Part shown: positions 22,243 through 33,875 of the stretch, piece after piece
Layout: each line of letters opens with the position of its first letter
How positions within the stretch are numbered: the stretch's first letter is position 1
From: Neoceratodus forsteri
Taxonomy: Eukaryota > Chordata > Ceratodontiformes > Ceratodontidae
Length of the DNA stretch: 64,000 bases
Direction: 5' to 3'
NCBI GenBank assembly: GCA_016271365.2
Contig: CM028129.1
Location: 846,690,001-846,754,000 of the forward strand
The notes under the pieces: generated by a model
Seen by the model: the letters and a program-made list of their open reading frames with translations, nothing else
Databases searched by the model: none
What the model was told of the DNA's origin: nothing
Position numbers and translations under genes: made by a program

Positions 22243-23005
22243 ATCATACTGTGGCCCAATTGGATGTATCTGTACTTTTCTAAGAGGCATTCTACACTTG
22301 AATCCTCCTATCCGGAATCCAGTCTTGGCCTGGGACCTCAGTTTAGTGCTCAAGAAGCTTGACCCTGCCTCCTTTTGAGCCAGCCATGTCTTGTGAGCTA
22401 CCCTTTCTGTCGTGGAAAGCATTATTTTTAGTTGCTATTACTTCTTCTCGAAGAATTTCAGAGCTACAGACTCTTGTGTGAGCAGCCTTACTGATTTTTC
22501 ACAAAGACAGGGTCTCTTTGTGTACTAATCCTAAATTTCTTCCTAAGGTGGTGTCTGAGTTTACTCTAAATCAATCTATCCACTTGCCTGTTTGTTTTCC
22601 AATCCAGGGGAAGCATTGCTCCATAATTTGGCTGTGCATAGGATTCTCAGTTACTATACACACCGTACTAAGGACTGCAGAAAGTTCTCTCAGTTTTTTT
22701 TTTCTTTCACCCCTGGCAAAAGAGTGCTTCATTATCTAAACAGTGCTTGTCCAAATGGATGACCAAATGTATTACTTTTTGTTATAGGAAGTACGGTAAG
22801 GAACTTCCTGGTGTAGTTCATGGCCATTCAACCAGAGGCATGGCCATTTCTGTTGCTTGTTTCAGGAATGTGTCAGCTGTGGAAATTTGTGCTGCTGCCA
22901 CTTGGAGTACTGTCCACATGTTCACCAAACACTACAGTCTGCACATTGCCCCCAGAAGAAGGGCAGACTTTGGCTTAGCTGTGCTTCAGGGCCTTTTTTC
23001 TTAGG
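22243..23005 (+). pseudogene. DIRS-2 tyrosine recombinase, C-terminal part
   Basis: It continues the recombinase from 12656 after the hAT-2 target duplication. Blocks: FLSWKALFLVAITSSRRISELQ (22410-22465; the catalytic Arg helix of YR enzymes, where R in RRISEL is expected), KVVSEFTLNQSIHLP (22545-22590), RGMAISVACFRNVSAVEICAAATWSTVHMFTKHYS (22825-22940; late His/Trp/Tyr region) and GLAVLQGLFS. Stops are at several places and frames differ between 22518-22739 and 22747-23004. Collinear with 215-925. Confidence 0.82.
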
Positions 23006-23322
23006 CCTCTGGCCTCCTGCCACCCAGACTGTCTTGTGCTTGTTTCAGGGTGTTATATGACTAACTTTGCTGTAAAACTTCCTGGTCAAGCATCAACTTA
23101 CACTTTTTGTAAAGCACCTCTTGTTACTTTCAATCCCTATTGATTATCTCTTGCTTTGTCCGGAAGCTTTGAAATTGCAGGACTACTGATCTCAGAGTGG
23201 CTTTAGGGTTCTATGGCTTAGGGATCAGGGCACATTGGGCCAGTTCCACTTGGAAAGGAAAGTCCAGCGGTAAGTTGAGAGATTCCTGCATCCCCTGCTC
23301 CGTGAAATCAGTCATATTACAT
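23006..23322 (+). other. DIRS-2 downstream flank
   Basis: Non-coding. It follows the recombinase stop and should hold the DIRS terminal repeat, but I cannot identify a clear inverted copy of the leader here. It ends at TATTACAT, the target of the next hAT. Confidence 0.4.
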
Positions 23323-24164
23323 CAGGGGTCAACCTTAACCTTTTTTTGCACTAGCCAGCAGGGCAAGTTGATTTAAAATTGCACTAGCCCGCAGATTATT
23401 GTACTAGCACTTAATTACAATGGTACATTTTGATCACTTATACAGGAAACAATGCAAGCAAAGCCAAGAAATACTCTGATTATTGCACATTTATCCTACT
23501 CCCGCAATGCTTCCAGCTCCACAGCAGAAAAAAAAGACTATAATGCTATCACAGACAGTGAGTGCCCCCCATTTGTTTTGTACCATGGTACCATGGCCTC
23601 CTCTCTTCCTCTTTGTTCAATGTTCAATCAAGCAGTCCTAGCTCTGTGCACACAATAGCTGACATCATCTTGCACCTCACCACACTGTCACTACCACCCG
23701 CAGGGCAATGAATAGAGTCAGGCAGAGAAAGACACTCTCAGACCCCACCCTATAGCCAACTGGAGACCTGCTCTTCTGAAAGTTTTTGTTCAGTCTCAAG
23801 TGAGCCAGGAGCACATCTAAGGTTTCTTTGGGGTGGGGGATAGACAACCCTAAGGGGCTTGGGAAACAAAACATTGATTTTAATATGCTCTGCCCCAACA
23901 ATAACTGATTTTTCTTTAACATTGTCCTTTCATCAGTCCAGGGGAAACAGTACACAGGCATAATGCTATACTATCTTTATTTCTGTATAGGATGATCTAT
24001 GTACCACAGGAATGCCTATTTCAAGGTTTCAAATTCTGTAATTTATCAAGGTTTATTTTTGTACCATACATGATCCAAAGCTTTGTTTTTAGGCTGAAAG
24101 GACATGCTGAGTGGTATATGGGTGGAATTGTATGGATGGTGATGGCTGGCATGGCCCATTTAGA

Positions 24165-26165
24165 AACACAGAAACATAGACTTTGACAGCAGATAAGGAC
24201 CACTTGGCCCACCCAGTCTGCCCATTTCCCTACCTATTGGATAAGCTGCAGATTCTAGTTAACCAACAGCCTACTTCCTGCAACCCCCCTGCTATAATTG
24301 CCTTATGTCTGTCCCATGCATGTTTGAATTCCCCCATTGTTTTATACCCCACAACCTCTCCAGGAAGGCGGTTCCATGTGTCCACCTCTTTCTCCGTGAA
24401 AAAGAATTTCCTCACATTACCCCTGAGCCATCCCCCTCTAACTTTAAATTGTGCCCCCTTGTTCTTACACATCTCTTTTTCTGAAAGATGCTACCCTCCT
24501 GGACTTTGTTGATTCCCTTGAGGTACTTAAAGTTTCTATCATGTCCCCGTCTCTCCTTTCATCAAGGGTATACATATTAAGCTCTCTCAGTCTCTCTTCA
24601 TATGGTTTCTGATGTAGACCCTGCACCATTTTAGTTGCCCTCCTCTGGACTGCTTCCATCCTGTCTATGTCCTTGCGTGGATGAGGGTCTCAAAACTGCA
24701 CACAGTACTCCAGATGGGGTCTCAACAACTGTCTGTATAGAGAGATAACCACTTCCTTTTCTCTTGTGATGCCCCTCCCTATGCATCCCAGTATCCCCTG
24801 GCTCTCCTTACTGACTTCTCACATTGCTTACCCACCTTTAGGTCATCTGATATGACTACACCCAGATCCCTTTCCATTATTGTTGTCGTTAGTACCTCCC
24901 CTGCTATTGTGCACTCTTCTCCTGGATTTTTATTTCCCAGGTGCATTACTTTGCACTTCTTTGCATTGAATCTAAGTTGCCATGTGTCTGACCATTTCTC
25001 CAACCTTGCCAAGTCTCTTCTCATCCTTTCTACCCCACCTTGTGTATCAACTCTGTTACAGATCTTTGTGTCATCTGCAAAGAGGCATACCTTTCCTTCC
25101 AGACCCTCTGCAATGTCACCTATAAAGAAGTTAAAGAGGACTGTACCCAGTACTGAGCCCTGAGGTACTCCACTAGTAACCCCCCTTTCTTCAGAATGTG
25201 TTCCATTCACTATTACATTCTGTGTCCTGTTGTGCAGCCAGTTTGCTACCCAGGCTACCACCCTGGGACCAACCACCAGGCTGGCTAACTTGATTATTAA
25301 TCTTTTGTGCGGGACTGTGTCAAATGCCTTACTAAAGTCTAGGTAGGTCATATCCACAGCCCCTCCCTAGTCTATTACTTTGGTCACCCAGTCAAAGAAA
25401 TCAATTAGATTCATCTGACATGACCTTCTTGCTGTGAATCCATGCTGCTTTGGGTCCTGTGCCCCGCTGGCCTCTAGGTACTGAACAATTCTTTCTTTCA
25501 GAAGTGATTCCATCATTTTCCCCACCACTGAGGTCAAACTAACAGGTCTGTAGTTTCCTGCTTCTGCCTTGCTCCCACTTTTGTGAAGGGAATCACATCT
25601 ACCCTCCTCCAGTCCTCAGGTACCACCCCATCTTCCCATGATTTGTTAAAAGTGTGGTTAGTGGTGTTACTAGGTCCTCCTTAGCTCTATTAGGATTCTA
25701 GGGTGAATCCCGTCAGGCCCCATTGCTTTGTCCACCTTGAGTGTTAGGAGTTCTTTCAATACTCTTTCTTCTGTAAATGGACTGGCGTCAACCCCACTAT
25801 TCAGAGTGCTTCTACTGTTTGGTTTAGGTAACTCCTCCTCTTCTTTTGTGAATACTGAGTGAAAATATTCATTCAGTATCTCTGCCTTTTCACTGTCTCC
25901 CTCTGCCCACCTCCCCTCTCCTTTACTAATCTTCACTATCCCTCCCTTAACCTTTCTATGCTCCCTAATGTACCTATAAAAGGTTTTATCTCCCTTCTTA
26001 ACTGAGTTGGCTATCTTTTCCTCGGTTTGGGCCTTTGCTTTTCTGACTGCCTTCCCCACTTCTTTCTGCTTTAATTGATAGAGTTCACTGTTGTGCTCTG
26101 TCTGTGATTCCTTATACTTTTTGAATGCAGCCTTTTACTCCTTAACCTTCCCTGACACCTGACTA
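24165..26165 (-). mobile_element. CR1-D, 5'-truncated CR1 LINE inside hAT-3
   Basis: 3' end at 24165-24240 (GAAACATAGACTTTG, then CCACTTGGCCCACCCAGTCTGCCC). It runs on the minus strand through the ORF2 C-terminus and the RT to the linker at about 26150, where homology stops abruptly. It matches CR1-A and CR1-G in the 3' UTR (same subfamily). Confidence 0.88.
24230..26060 (-). pseudogene. CR1-D ORF2 RT and C-terminus
   Basis: The best piece is 24779-25357 on the minus strand: MTYLDFSKAFDTVPHKRL (palm Asp), TSGVPQGSVLGTVLFN, and the catalytic box CLFADDTKICN, all intact. Upstream, 25670-26059 encodes the linker and AMGPDGIHPRIL. Downstream, 24230-24659 encodes the C-terminal region ending in EFKHAWDRHKAI. 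Between the three pieces the frame shifts (near 25360-25660 and 24660-24780). No endonuclease domain because of truncation. Confidence 0.85.
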
Positions 26166-26826
26166 GAAGAGCTGGGTACCCCCTACACTTGCCAGTAATG
26201 GCAGCTATGGATCTATGGATGGTCGCTTCAGAGTCTGGTCTGCAGTGGTGACCAGGGAAATAACAGAGTTATGAGGGAGAGGGTAGTTATGATGAGGCTG
26301 GAATAAAACCCACCACCTGCAGGGCCGATCCTGTATATCTCTTTGCATTTTGTCACTGAAATGTTGGATACAAACACTCAAAATGTAGAGAAATGAGGGG
26401 CACTGGTCTTAATAATATTGGACATAATATTGGACAAATTGTTAGACATAGACATATTCAGAAAACTGGAACCTAGTGACTTAACAGCACTCTACCCTTG
26501 ATCACACCCTGGACACTAGCTGAAAGTCTTAGCAGTGGAGTGATAATGACTCATATTGAGTCTTTTGTGGGATCCCTCTCTTGAACTGCCAGATAATTGC
26601 AGCTCTTAATGAGCTGTTAATCACACCTGGCCATCTGGAACACTGAGAGAGATTAGCATAAGGATTAGGGAATGCTAAAGTAGAGACTTTTTTAATTTCA
26701 TTAACAGCCATGAAAATCTGCACTAGTCAAGACGGGCAAGTAGAGAGTTAGCTGCACTAGCCCTGGTCAATTTGTACTAGTGTTTGGGCTAGTATAACAA
26801 TGTTAAGATTGACCCCTGTATTACGT

Positions 26827-27684
26827 GACTCCTGCCCTTCTATTACGCCATAAATGCAGATGTTTTTCCACTTGGAGCATCCCTTGAGTTCTGCACATTT
26901 GGCCTTTAGGTGCACTTGCGTGTTAGTGCATAAGCTGGTGCTGGGTCCTGGAAGTGTCCTCCATGTTAGAGAGGGGGCGGCTCAGTTAAGCGCATTTCAT
27001 TTCAGCTCCATACTCTTCAGTGCTTTTCAATCAGTCACCATTTGTTTCAGCGCTTCCACAATTGCAGGTGTTTCAGTTCAGCGCTTTCCAATGTGCTGTG
27101 ATAAAGGTGGGTGATGGCTGGGAATGGGATGTGGCTGCTGGAGGAGGGAGATATTCCCTCAGTGATTGGGGGGGCGTTCGGTTATTTGGACCGAGTAATG
27201 CCCTATTTCTCTGCCTGTTTTGGCTACATTACCCTGAGAGCTGGAAGACTGTCCATGTAAACACCGCTGAATATACAGTTTATTAGAGGAAGTTGAAGGC
27301 AGACAGGCAATTATTCATAAAAAGACCATGGACACTGAAAGTGCTGACTGTGTGGGCACAGCCGTCCTTTTGTATTTAAAAAAAAAACTTTTCTCTAGGC
27401 AGAAAAAAGATATTGGAATGTTCACTGTAAACGAGAGCTTTACATAATGTATGCAGAGAGCTGCACAGGGAAAGTTAAATGTGTTTACATTTCCTAAATG
27501 TTAGTGTTGCAAAATTCAGCTAAGAATAGTTGTGATCCAATTTTGAACGTCGACTCTGAATGAGCTGAACTGCTGGTGCTGAAATCAGATGGTGCTGTAC
27601 TAAAACAGCGCTCAATCGGGTGGCGCTAGAGTGACGGTGCAATATTACCCAGCACTAAAGTATGAAGCACTGAAGTGGGCTACA
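26827..27684. other. Unassigned repeat-like spacer with AGCGCT-rich ends
   Basis: No gene seen. The left part (26990-27100) and the right part (27560-27670) share imperfect inverted phrases around CAGCGC and TCAGTGCTTTT/AAGCACTGAA. They may be the ends of an unrecognised short transposon; the boundaries cannot be fixed by eye. Confidence 0.3.
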
Positions 27685-28090
27685 CCCATTAGAGACTCTT
27701 TGTTCCAGGGCATCTACCTTCCAGTCTGTTTTTTTGAACTCTGCCTTAATATCTGTGAGAGCCTGCCTATTTTTGTCTGTAAACACCTGCACCTCTTAAA
27801 GTAAAGTTTGGATTTCGGTGGGAGCCGGGCTCAAAGTAGTTGTAGCAGGTCGCGCAGCCATTGAGTTGTCAGTGCTGTCATTGCTGGACTTGTCTGTTAA
27901 TCTGATGCCATCCTGATGCAGCCAATGGGTATGAGCCATAACTGGGGTAAGTAAGAGCAAGCTCCTCCCCATTGTCTACCATGTTTAGAGTTGGGCTTTA
28001 AGCAAATTAGAGTGGTTTTGGGGGGTTTTGAGAGCCTGTATGTGAGGAGTGCTAGAGCCCAACTGCCATGCAAGATGGAGACATCACCAG
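27685..28090 (-). pseudogene. L1-like 5' UTR/ORF1 start fragment
   Basis: On the minus strand a coiled-coil-like stretch (DKNRQALTDIKAEFKKTDWKVDALEQRVSN) near 27780-27690 resembles the ORF1 coiled coil of L1-clade LINEs, preceded by a leader. The call is moderate: one diagnostic stretch only. Confidence 0.4.
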
Positions 28091-28094
28091 AAGT

Positions 28095-29700
28095 CCCATA
28101 AAGATCTTTTTAATTCACCAGGATGTCCCACTGTGTCTGGAGTAGGCTCTCTGACTGACAATCTATGCAAATTTCTGGATTTCTTTCTTTGAAGACGTGT
28201 ACTCAGTCAGGGATCCTATCTCTGTGACAGAGGGAATGTCCTGAAGAAATTTCAGAATTTTTAGTGGCAGAGTGACTAATGGTTGGGGATAGATGTTGAG
28301 GCTAAATATACATCTATTCAGCACCATCATGGTATAGCTGCAAGTGGACACTTCTTGCTACAAGATCCGCGAAGAGAAGCTCCACTAGATGATTTCAGTT
28401 TAGACAACTTCAGCTTCATACTCAAACACAGTTATTTTGAGTTTGATGGAGAGTTTTACCTCCAGTGCTGTGGCACAGCTATAGGGGCAGCTATGGCCCC
28501 CTCATTTACCAAGCTTTTTTCTGACATTATGAGAACAGTTCACAGTACCGGATGCATACTCTAATCCCTTCCGTCATCATATTGTAGAATGGTTTTGCTA
28601 TATTGATGATATTCTGTGTGCTTGCCAGGGCTCTAAAATATAGGCTGAGCAATTTATCGCATGGCTCAATAACAATGACATAACCTTCATTTCACAAGCA
28701 GAATCAGCAGTACCAAACTTGATTTTCTTGGCATCACACTAGTGGTAGATGAACTTAACAGTGTGTTCACTGGAGGTTATAGAAAGCCCCCTGCTATGAA
28801 CAGACTACTACAGGCAACTCGTGCTGTCCCCTGTGCCCTCAAGGAATCAGTTCTATGTGGGCATTTTTTGCATTTAAAATGCAGCTGTTCCCATATTGAG
28901 GATTTTGAAGCAGAATCTAGTGAGCTCTATACAAGACTTCTGGCCAGAAGGTATAAAAACTCCACACTAGTTGCAGCATTCAAGAAAGTACATGGTTTGA
29001 ACAGAGAATCATTGCTGCAACTCTGTAACAGAACACACAATCAGAGTTCCCTGTGTGTTTTATCAACAAGCTTAACTGTTTGGCTGGCTAGGTGGGGGCC
29101 ATAGCAAAGAATTACTGGCCATTACTTCTGGGGACCCCTCCCTTGAAGCATGTCTTTCTGAGGGACTCAGAATTACATTTAGCAGAGTGCCCAATTTAAG
29201 GGATAAGTTGGTCAGGAGTCAATTTAGAACACCTAATAATGCTGCCAGTAAAACCTGCCTCCCAACAAAACCAAATGGGATGTTATGTTGTGGTAACTGC
29301 AATGTCTGCTTTTACTGTCACCTTACTGCTAACTTTGCATTAGATAATTAGAACTGTTACAGTAAGGCAATTCATCTCTTGTGCAATGAATTTTACAGTC
29401 TGTGTCCTTTGTTGCAGCTGCCCTGTACTCCACGTAGGCAAAATTGTACTGTACATCCACTGTGGCAGAATTCAAGAACATGTCAGGGATATAAAAAAGG
29501 GTAGTGCTGATAAGTCCTGTAGCAGACCACTTTGCCACATACCATGATACAAATTCTGCATGTTTAAAAGTTTATGGGCCTCAAATGTGTTAAAGTGGAT
29601 ATGAGAAGATGTAATAGGCTGGAGAGGTTGCTCCAGTGCAACAGTTACTGGGTATTTAACTTGGGTAGCCTGCAGCCAAAGGGACTTAACATCAGCTGGG
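28095..29700 (+). pseudogene. Penelope-like element: RT with GIY-YIG endonuclease (PLE-1)
   Basis: The plus strand encodes, in broken frames, the Penelope RT: the PTVSGVGSLTDNLCKFLDFFL block (28125-28195), GIDVEAKYTSIQHHHGIAA (28283-28345; first catalytic Asp), YLQCCGTAIGAAMAPSF (28460-28510), catalytic CYIDDILC (28597-28620), and GGYRKPPAMNRLLQAT (28772-28820). RFxRRGY is represented by LLARRY. It ends with the zinc-like CGNCNVCFYC block (29290-29320) and a GIY-YIG-type domain (CCSCPVLHVGK...RIQEHVRDIKKGS, 29408-29510; GLKCV / RRCNRLERL near 29570-29630). Stops at 28561 and 29101 and frameshifts inactivate it. PLEs prime at chromosome ends or nicks. Confidence 0.85.
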
Positions 29701-30530
29701 ATTTAAAACTCTTACTCTGATCTTACACTGTACTTCCCCTAAAATGAAACCCTGCACTTGTGGACCTGCCTACACAGCAATGCTGTACTTGTATCATGTC
29801 TTTTTTGTCTCTATATCATTTTAGTAATTTCCTAAGTACTTTTTCAGTATACTACAGTTACCGCTTTTGGATTGCAATGCTGTGATATTTAATGCAAATA
29901 TAATGTATGGGGAGCCCTTATTATGCATTGCCTGGTATCTTCTAATTTTCTTGTAATCTCATTGTTCTGACATAACAGCTGTAAACCTTGCTTGCCTTTA
30001 TCGGATCGGTGAGATTACAAGGTGGAATCAATGTCACCCGACAGCATTCTAACCCTAGAATGCAACATGCAAGCGGTTTAAACTGTGCTCTGTGACCGCG
30101 TTTAAACTGCCGCTACTGCTTCTTGTTTTTTGTCTCTTACCTCCCCCACCCTTATCCGCAGGCAGCCTCTGGTGATCGTGAATCTCATCTCAGCCGACGA
30201 ATGTTTCCCACAACCCCTCTGTCCCATGCAGTTGACGCGTCCTGTTCCTGAGCAAGCACATGGTGACTGCTGTCCAACCGCATTCGACTTCAGGATCAGC
30301 AACAGTCAAAGGGCTTATTTTTTTTTTAAAAAACAAGGACTTTCCTGCTACTAATGTTTAACATTGAAGTGTTTAGAACTGTTTGGTATTTGTGTAACAT
30401 AAATTGGGCTGCAATAAATGTTATTTACGATCGTCAATGACGTGACGTATTTCTGTAAGGTAAGCCTTATTTTGAAAAAAGCATTCATATTTTCACTTAC
30501 TTTACTTGCTAAAAAACCCATACACTATAA
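29701..30530. other. No recognised gene
   Basis: An AT-rich tract with no coding similarity. GCGGTTTAAACTG and GCGTTTAAACTGC (30074-30112) form a short near-repeat. It might include Penelope terminal sequence, but no hammerhead core (CTGATGA...GAAA) is present on either strand. Confidence 0.4.
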
Positions 30531-30702
30531 AAGACAGTGGCTGGTGTTCTGCAGTTTACCAGGTTGAAATCATCTCTCATGGTTGCCATGCTGACAGTAA
30601 ACCTCTCGAGCTGCGCTCTCAAGGTTTACAAGCACAACATGGCAACCACTCAAGGTGACTACAACCTGATAAACTGCAGAACCCCAGCCATTATCCTCTA
30701 TT
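30531..30702. repeat. Short inverted repeat (foldback/MITE-like)
   Basis: Arms of about 65 bp: CAGTGGCTGGTGTTCTGCAG...GGTTGCCATG (30534-30590) and its inverted counterpart CATGGCAACC...CTGCAGAACCCCAGCCATTA (30638-30693). The loop holds CCTCTCGAGCTGCGCTCTCAAGG. It folds into one long hairpin. No duplication was confirmed. Confidence 0.65.
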
Positions 30703-30718
30703 TAATTTTACTGAGTTT

Positions 30719-30719
30719 G

Positions 30720-30753
<34 letters not shown>

Positions 30754-30768
30754 CTCTCCCTCCTCCCT
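30719..30768 (+). repeat. (CT)n microsatellite
   Basis: A run of CT dinucleotides, degenerating into CCTCC repeats at its right end. Confidence 0.9.
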
Positions 30769-31374
30769 CCCTCTCTTTTCTCTATGTCTTGGAGGTTTGA
30801 GCTTAGTGGCATTGCTTCAGACTCCAAATCCCAGTCATATTAGCAGTTGGGCATATTTGGGGTTTCAGCTCCCAACTCCATAGCATCACAATCTACACAC
30901 TCTCTCTCTTTACATAGGGGTAGGAACTATGAGAATTATTGATATTGTGTTTGTACATTCAAACAATTTTTTTTTTGTTGGCAGTATCTCAAGTCCTACA
31001 ACTACTACAAGCTTCCAACTAATACTTTATTTTAAGATTTACAAAAATGCTTCATTTATTTCAAACATTTCTTAGCAATTTACATTCTGCTTCTCAGTGA
31101 CACAGCTTTTTACTTAAAAAAAGAAACATACACCTGTAATTGGGCCATGCCTCGCTGTGAGGCATGACCTAATTAGCATTTTCACTAAGCGGTTTAATTT
31201 CTTTAACTTACGGTTGGTGAGATATATAGATGTTATCTGGTTGATCTGCCTCCCTCCTGCTGGTATTTTGAACTGCTCGGCACACCTACAACCTCCCGCG
31301 GCTGTTCCAGGATGACGTATGAGACCGGGAGCAGCCGTGGGAGCATCCATAGATGTCCTGTTTAAATGGAGCTG
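30769..31374. other. No recognised gene
   Basis: It contains only a small perfect hairpin, GGCCATGCCTCGC / GTGAGGCATGACC at 31142-31170, and a GC-rich block at 31290-31345 with GGGAGCAGCCGTGGGAG. No coding similarity. Confidence 0.4.
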
Positions 31375-32164
31375 TTAACTGCTCCAGTTTCCAAAGTACA
31401 GGTGCTATACTGAAACCAAGTATAGACTGGCAGTCAACTGGTGGCGTTTCCTTGCTTCACATTCCCAGATGTAATACATCTAAAGGTAAAACAGGATTTT
31501 CCTATTTAGCCCTCAGTTACTGGAACTTGCTGCCACTAAAAGTATGTCTGGCCCCTAGCCATGCCAAATTTAAAAAGTGGCATTGCTCCCTGCTTGATGA
31601 GCATATGCAGTGCAACTGTTTCAACCCACCCTAGTTCATGTCTCCCTGCACTTTTACTGCTTGGTGATCTCCTCCTGTAGTTATGCACCCTGTTTCTACC
31701 TGCTTCCCACCCCCTTTCAACCCTGCCAGTCCCCCCCCACTCGCTGTCTCCATGCGAGGTCCTACTGTTCCTAACCTACCTGCCTCATTACTCCCTCTCT
31801 CCTATAATATCTTTCTTATATAGCTAGTTTTTGTATAATAGAGTCGATACTAGAAATGAAACCCTTTGGCACTTCTGCACGTCAATCCTTGAATTATCTG
31901 ATACTCTAACTCTAACTGTAATCATGGGCACTTACTGCACTTTTGATATGTACAATATCCAAATGTTTTTTCCTGTTACCGCAGTTGTTAAACTATTTAT
32001 CCATTTCTACTGTATCCCTATATGTTGTATTCTTACATTGTATTGTATTGTATTGTCTTGGAACTGTTTCCTTGCTATGTTGTAACCTCCTGGGTCTTGC
32101 CTGAAAATAGTCACTTTTGTGTCTGGTGCACTTACCCAATAATCAAAAAATAAATAAATAAATT
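31375..32164 (+). mobile_element. Non-LTR LINE 3' end; shares tail with the V-SINE-like SINE
   Basis: Coding remnant GKTGFSYLALSYWNLLPLKVCLAPSHAKFKKWHCSLL (31480-31600) is the C-terminal F...WN.LP...FK..L signature of LINE ORF2 proteins. The 3' UTR ends GTCTGGTGCACTTACCCAATAATC plus (AAATA)n at 32145-32164. The SINE at 17895-18325 ends TGAAAATAG...GTCTAGTGCACTTACCC plus the same repeat. It is 5' truncated, with the left limit approximate. Confidence 0.65.
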
Positions 32165-33560
32165 TAGTCGGTGAGCCAAAACAGCCAACTGCAGTCCACA
32201 CCAGTATTTGCCCTAGCAGTCAGTTGCTCCTCGTCATACCTCAGTGACCTACTTGACCTCTGGAGGAAAGATTCCTTGCCCACTAGTATCTCAGTTTTGG
32301 ATTGCTACAAAATACTCAAGAGTCCACCTGAGAAGCTTCTTTTCTCTATCACACTGTGAGGGGCTTTGTATCCATAGCAGTACTTTCACCCACATGGGTC
32401 AGTTACTCCTAGTACTCCATTGATATACAAGAACAGTAAGTGCAAAAATTGATTGCTGCCACACATCTGCAGATTTTTGCCAGCTGTGCATTGACTCTGC
32501 TCAATTTTCTGACCTGCGCAGATTACCTTCAATTGCAACATGATGTCTATGGACAAGTCGGGAAACAAGTCCTTTGAAGCCATGTCTTCTGGGGGATTTT
32601 AAAATGTAAGTTCTCTCTCCAAGCCACAGTTGTGGGATCCTGGTGCTTCAAATATGAGGTGATGGCAGAATCACCACACTCCAATCCATCCATGGAAAGA
32701 GACCCCACCATGGCCCGTTGCAGGCAAGCTGCTGATGTGCAGTCACAGCTTCAGCTGGCCCCAGACCTCATTGCCACACTGAACAGGACCTTTGCATTGG
32801 ACCCAGCATACTTTGATCTACAGCCCATTTCACCTCAGAGCCCTACATACAAGATAGCCTCCAGGTAGACACCACCACCTCCCTCCTCAGATGAAGAATA
32901 CCACTGAAATCATCTGTCATTAGAAAAAAAGAAAGATGTCAGCTCTTCTCACTATTCTGTAGGAGAAGATGACTGCCCCATCATCACAGAAAGAAGAAGA
33001 AATGTGTGAGGTCTAGTTCAGCTTCTGAGTTGGATTCCTCATTTACAGAAGAAGATGAACTACACACTGAATTTTCAGATGCTGACCCTAAACTGGACAG
33101 ACATTTTGATACTGATGATCTTGACATCTTCGTCAAGAATGTCCCATAAGAAATATACCTCAGTGCTGCAGCCTTGATGTCTAAAGAGGAAAAAAACATC
33201 TTTCAAGTTATCCAGCTCGACTAAGACAGCCACCTCATTTCCAATCCCACCAGTCATAGAACATCTGCCTAAGGAGGAGTGACAAGGCCCAGAAGAGAAG
33301 TACCCAGTTCTACACAGTGTCAACAAATTGTTGAGGTTAGGCAAAAAACAATTTGAAAACCTTGCTCAATATCCCAAAGATAGATCCCCTGAGGTCCTCT
33401 CTGACCTAAAAAACTATAATTCCAGCTGACAGCAGTGCAAGTCTCAGTGATATGGTGGCTTGTGAGGTGCATGCATTTTTAAGACTGAGCTACCTGCAAG
33501 ATCTCCTGCATCCTTACTGTCCCTTCTGGCTACTCCGTTCAACTGACGAGGGATTGCTGG
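32165..33560 (+). pseudogene. DIRS-3 gag-like region
   Basis: Coding-like sequence with the block PDLIATLNRTFALDPAYFDLQPISPQSP (32760-32850) and a Ser/Glu-rich, frame-shifted continuation (32890-33330). Its placement upstream of a DIRS RT makes it the gag-like ORF. 32165-32600 has no recognised homology. The frame breaks every ~100 bp. Confidence 0.45.
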
Positions 33561-33875
33561 AGATTCCCAGGGTATGACTAAAAACATCTGGATCGAGGGC
33601 ATTTTCATTTGTGGCCCCTACCCTGTGGAATTCTCTGCCTCATTGGGTATGGGAGTGCCTGACAGTGGAGAGCTTTAAGTCTGCCCTTAAGACCTTTTTA
33701 TTTCAGCTGGCATTTGGTGCTATTTTCTAATTGACTGTTTTATGGGATTACTGTGATTCGCTGAATTACTGAACAATATTTTTAAATGTGGTTTTACTTG
33801 TTGTTTAATTGTGTAGCGTTCTGATACGCTGTGAAGAGCACTATATAAATACAGTTTATTATTATATTATTTATC
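33561..33875 (+). mobile_element. L2-type LINE 3' end
   Basis: It encodes RAFSFVAPTLWNSLPHW...ECLTVESFKSALKTFLF then a stop (33590-33720), the L2-type ORF2 C-terminus, and ends in a structured tail TGTAGCGTTCTGATACGCTGTGAAGAGCACTATATAAATACAG. It is in plus orientation and 5' truncated. Same clade as 10990-11195. Confidence 0.72.

Larger units (their letters stand above)
7600..23322 (+). mobile_element. DIRS-2, one DIRS retrotransposon with nested insertions
   Basis: The element reads in one direction: leader (7600-7923), gag-like ORF (7924-10280), RT and RNase H (10281-12380), recombinase (12380-12656, then 22243-23005). It is interrupted by a foldback (8537-8952, 11-bp duplication), an L2 tail (10990-11195, 8-bp duplication) and hAT-2 (12657-22234, 8-bp duplication). 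Removing these restores collinearity with DIRS-1, which shows they are later insertions. DIRS elements integrate through a tyrosine recombinase and lack LTRs and DDE integrase. Confidence 0.85.
23323..26818. mobile_element. hAT-3, hAT-type DNA transposon carrying CR1-D
   Basis: Termini CAGGGGTCAACCTTAAC (23323) and GTTAAGATTGACCCCTG (to 26818) are inverted repeats, continuing with TTGCACTAGCC / GGCTAGTATAAC. The 8-bp duplication is TATTACAT (23315-23322) and TATTACGT (26819-26826), one mismatch. CACTAG-rich subterminal repeats occur at both ends. Own sequence is about 23323-24164 and 26166-26818. No transposase recognised, so probably non-autonomous. Confidence 0.88.
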
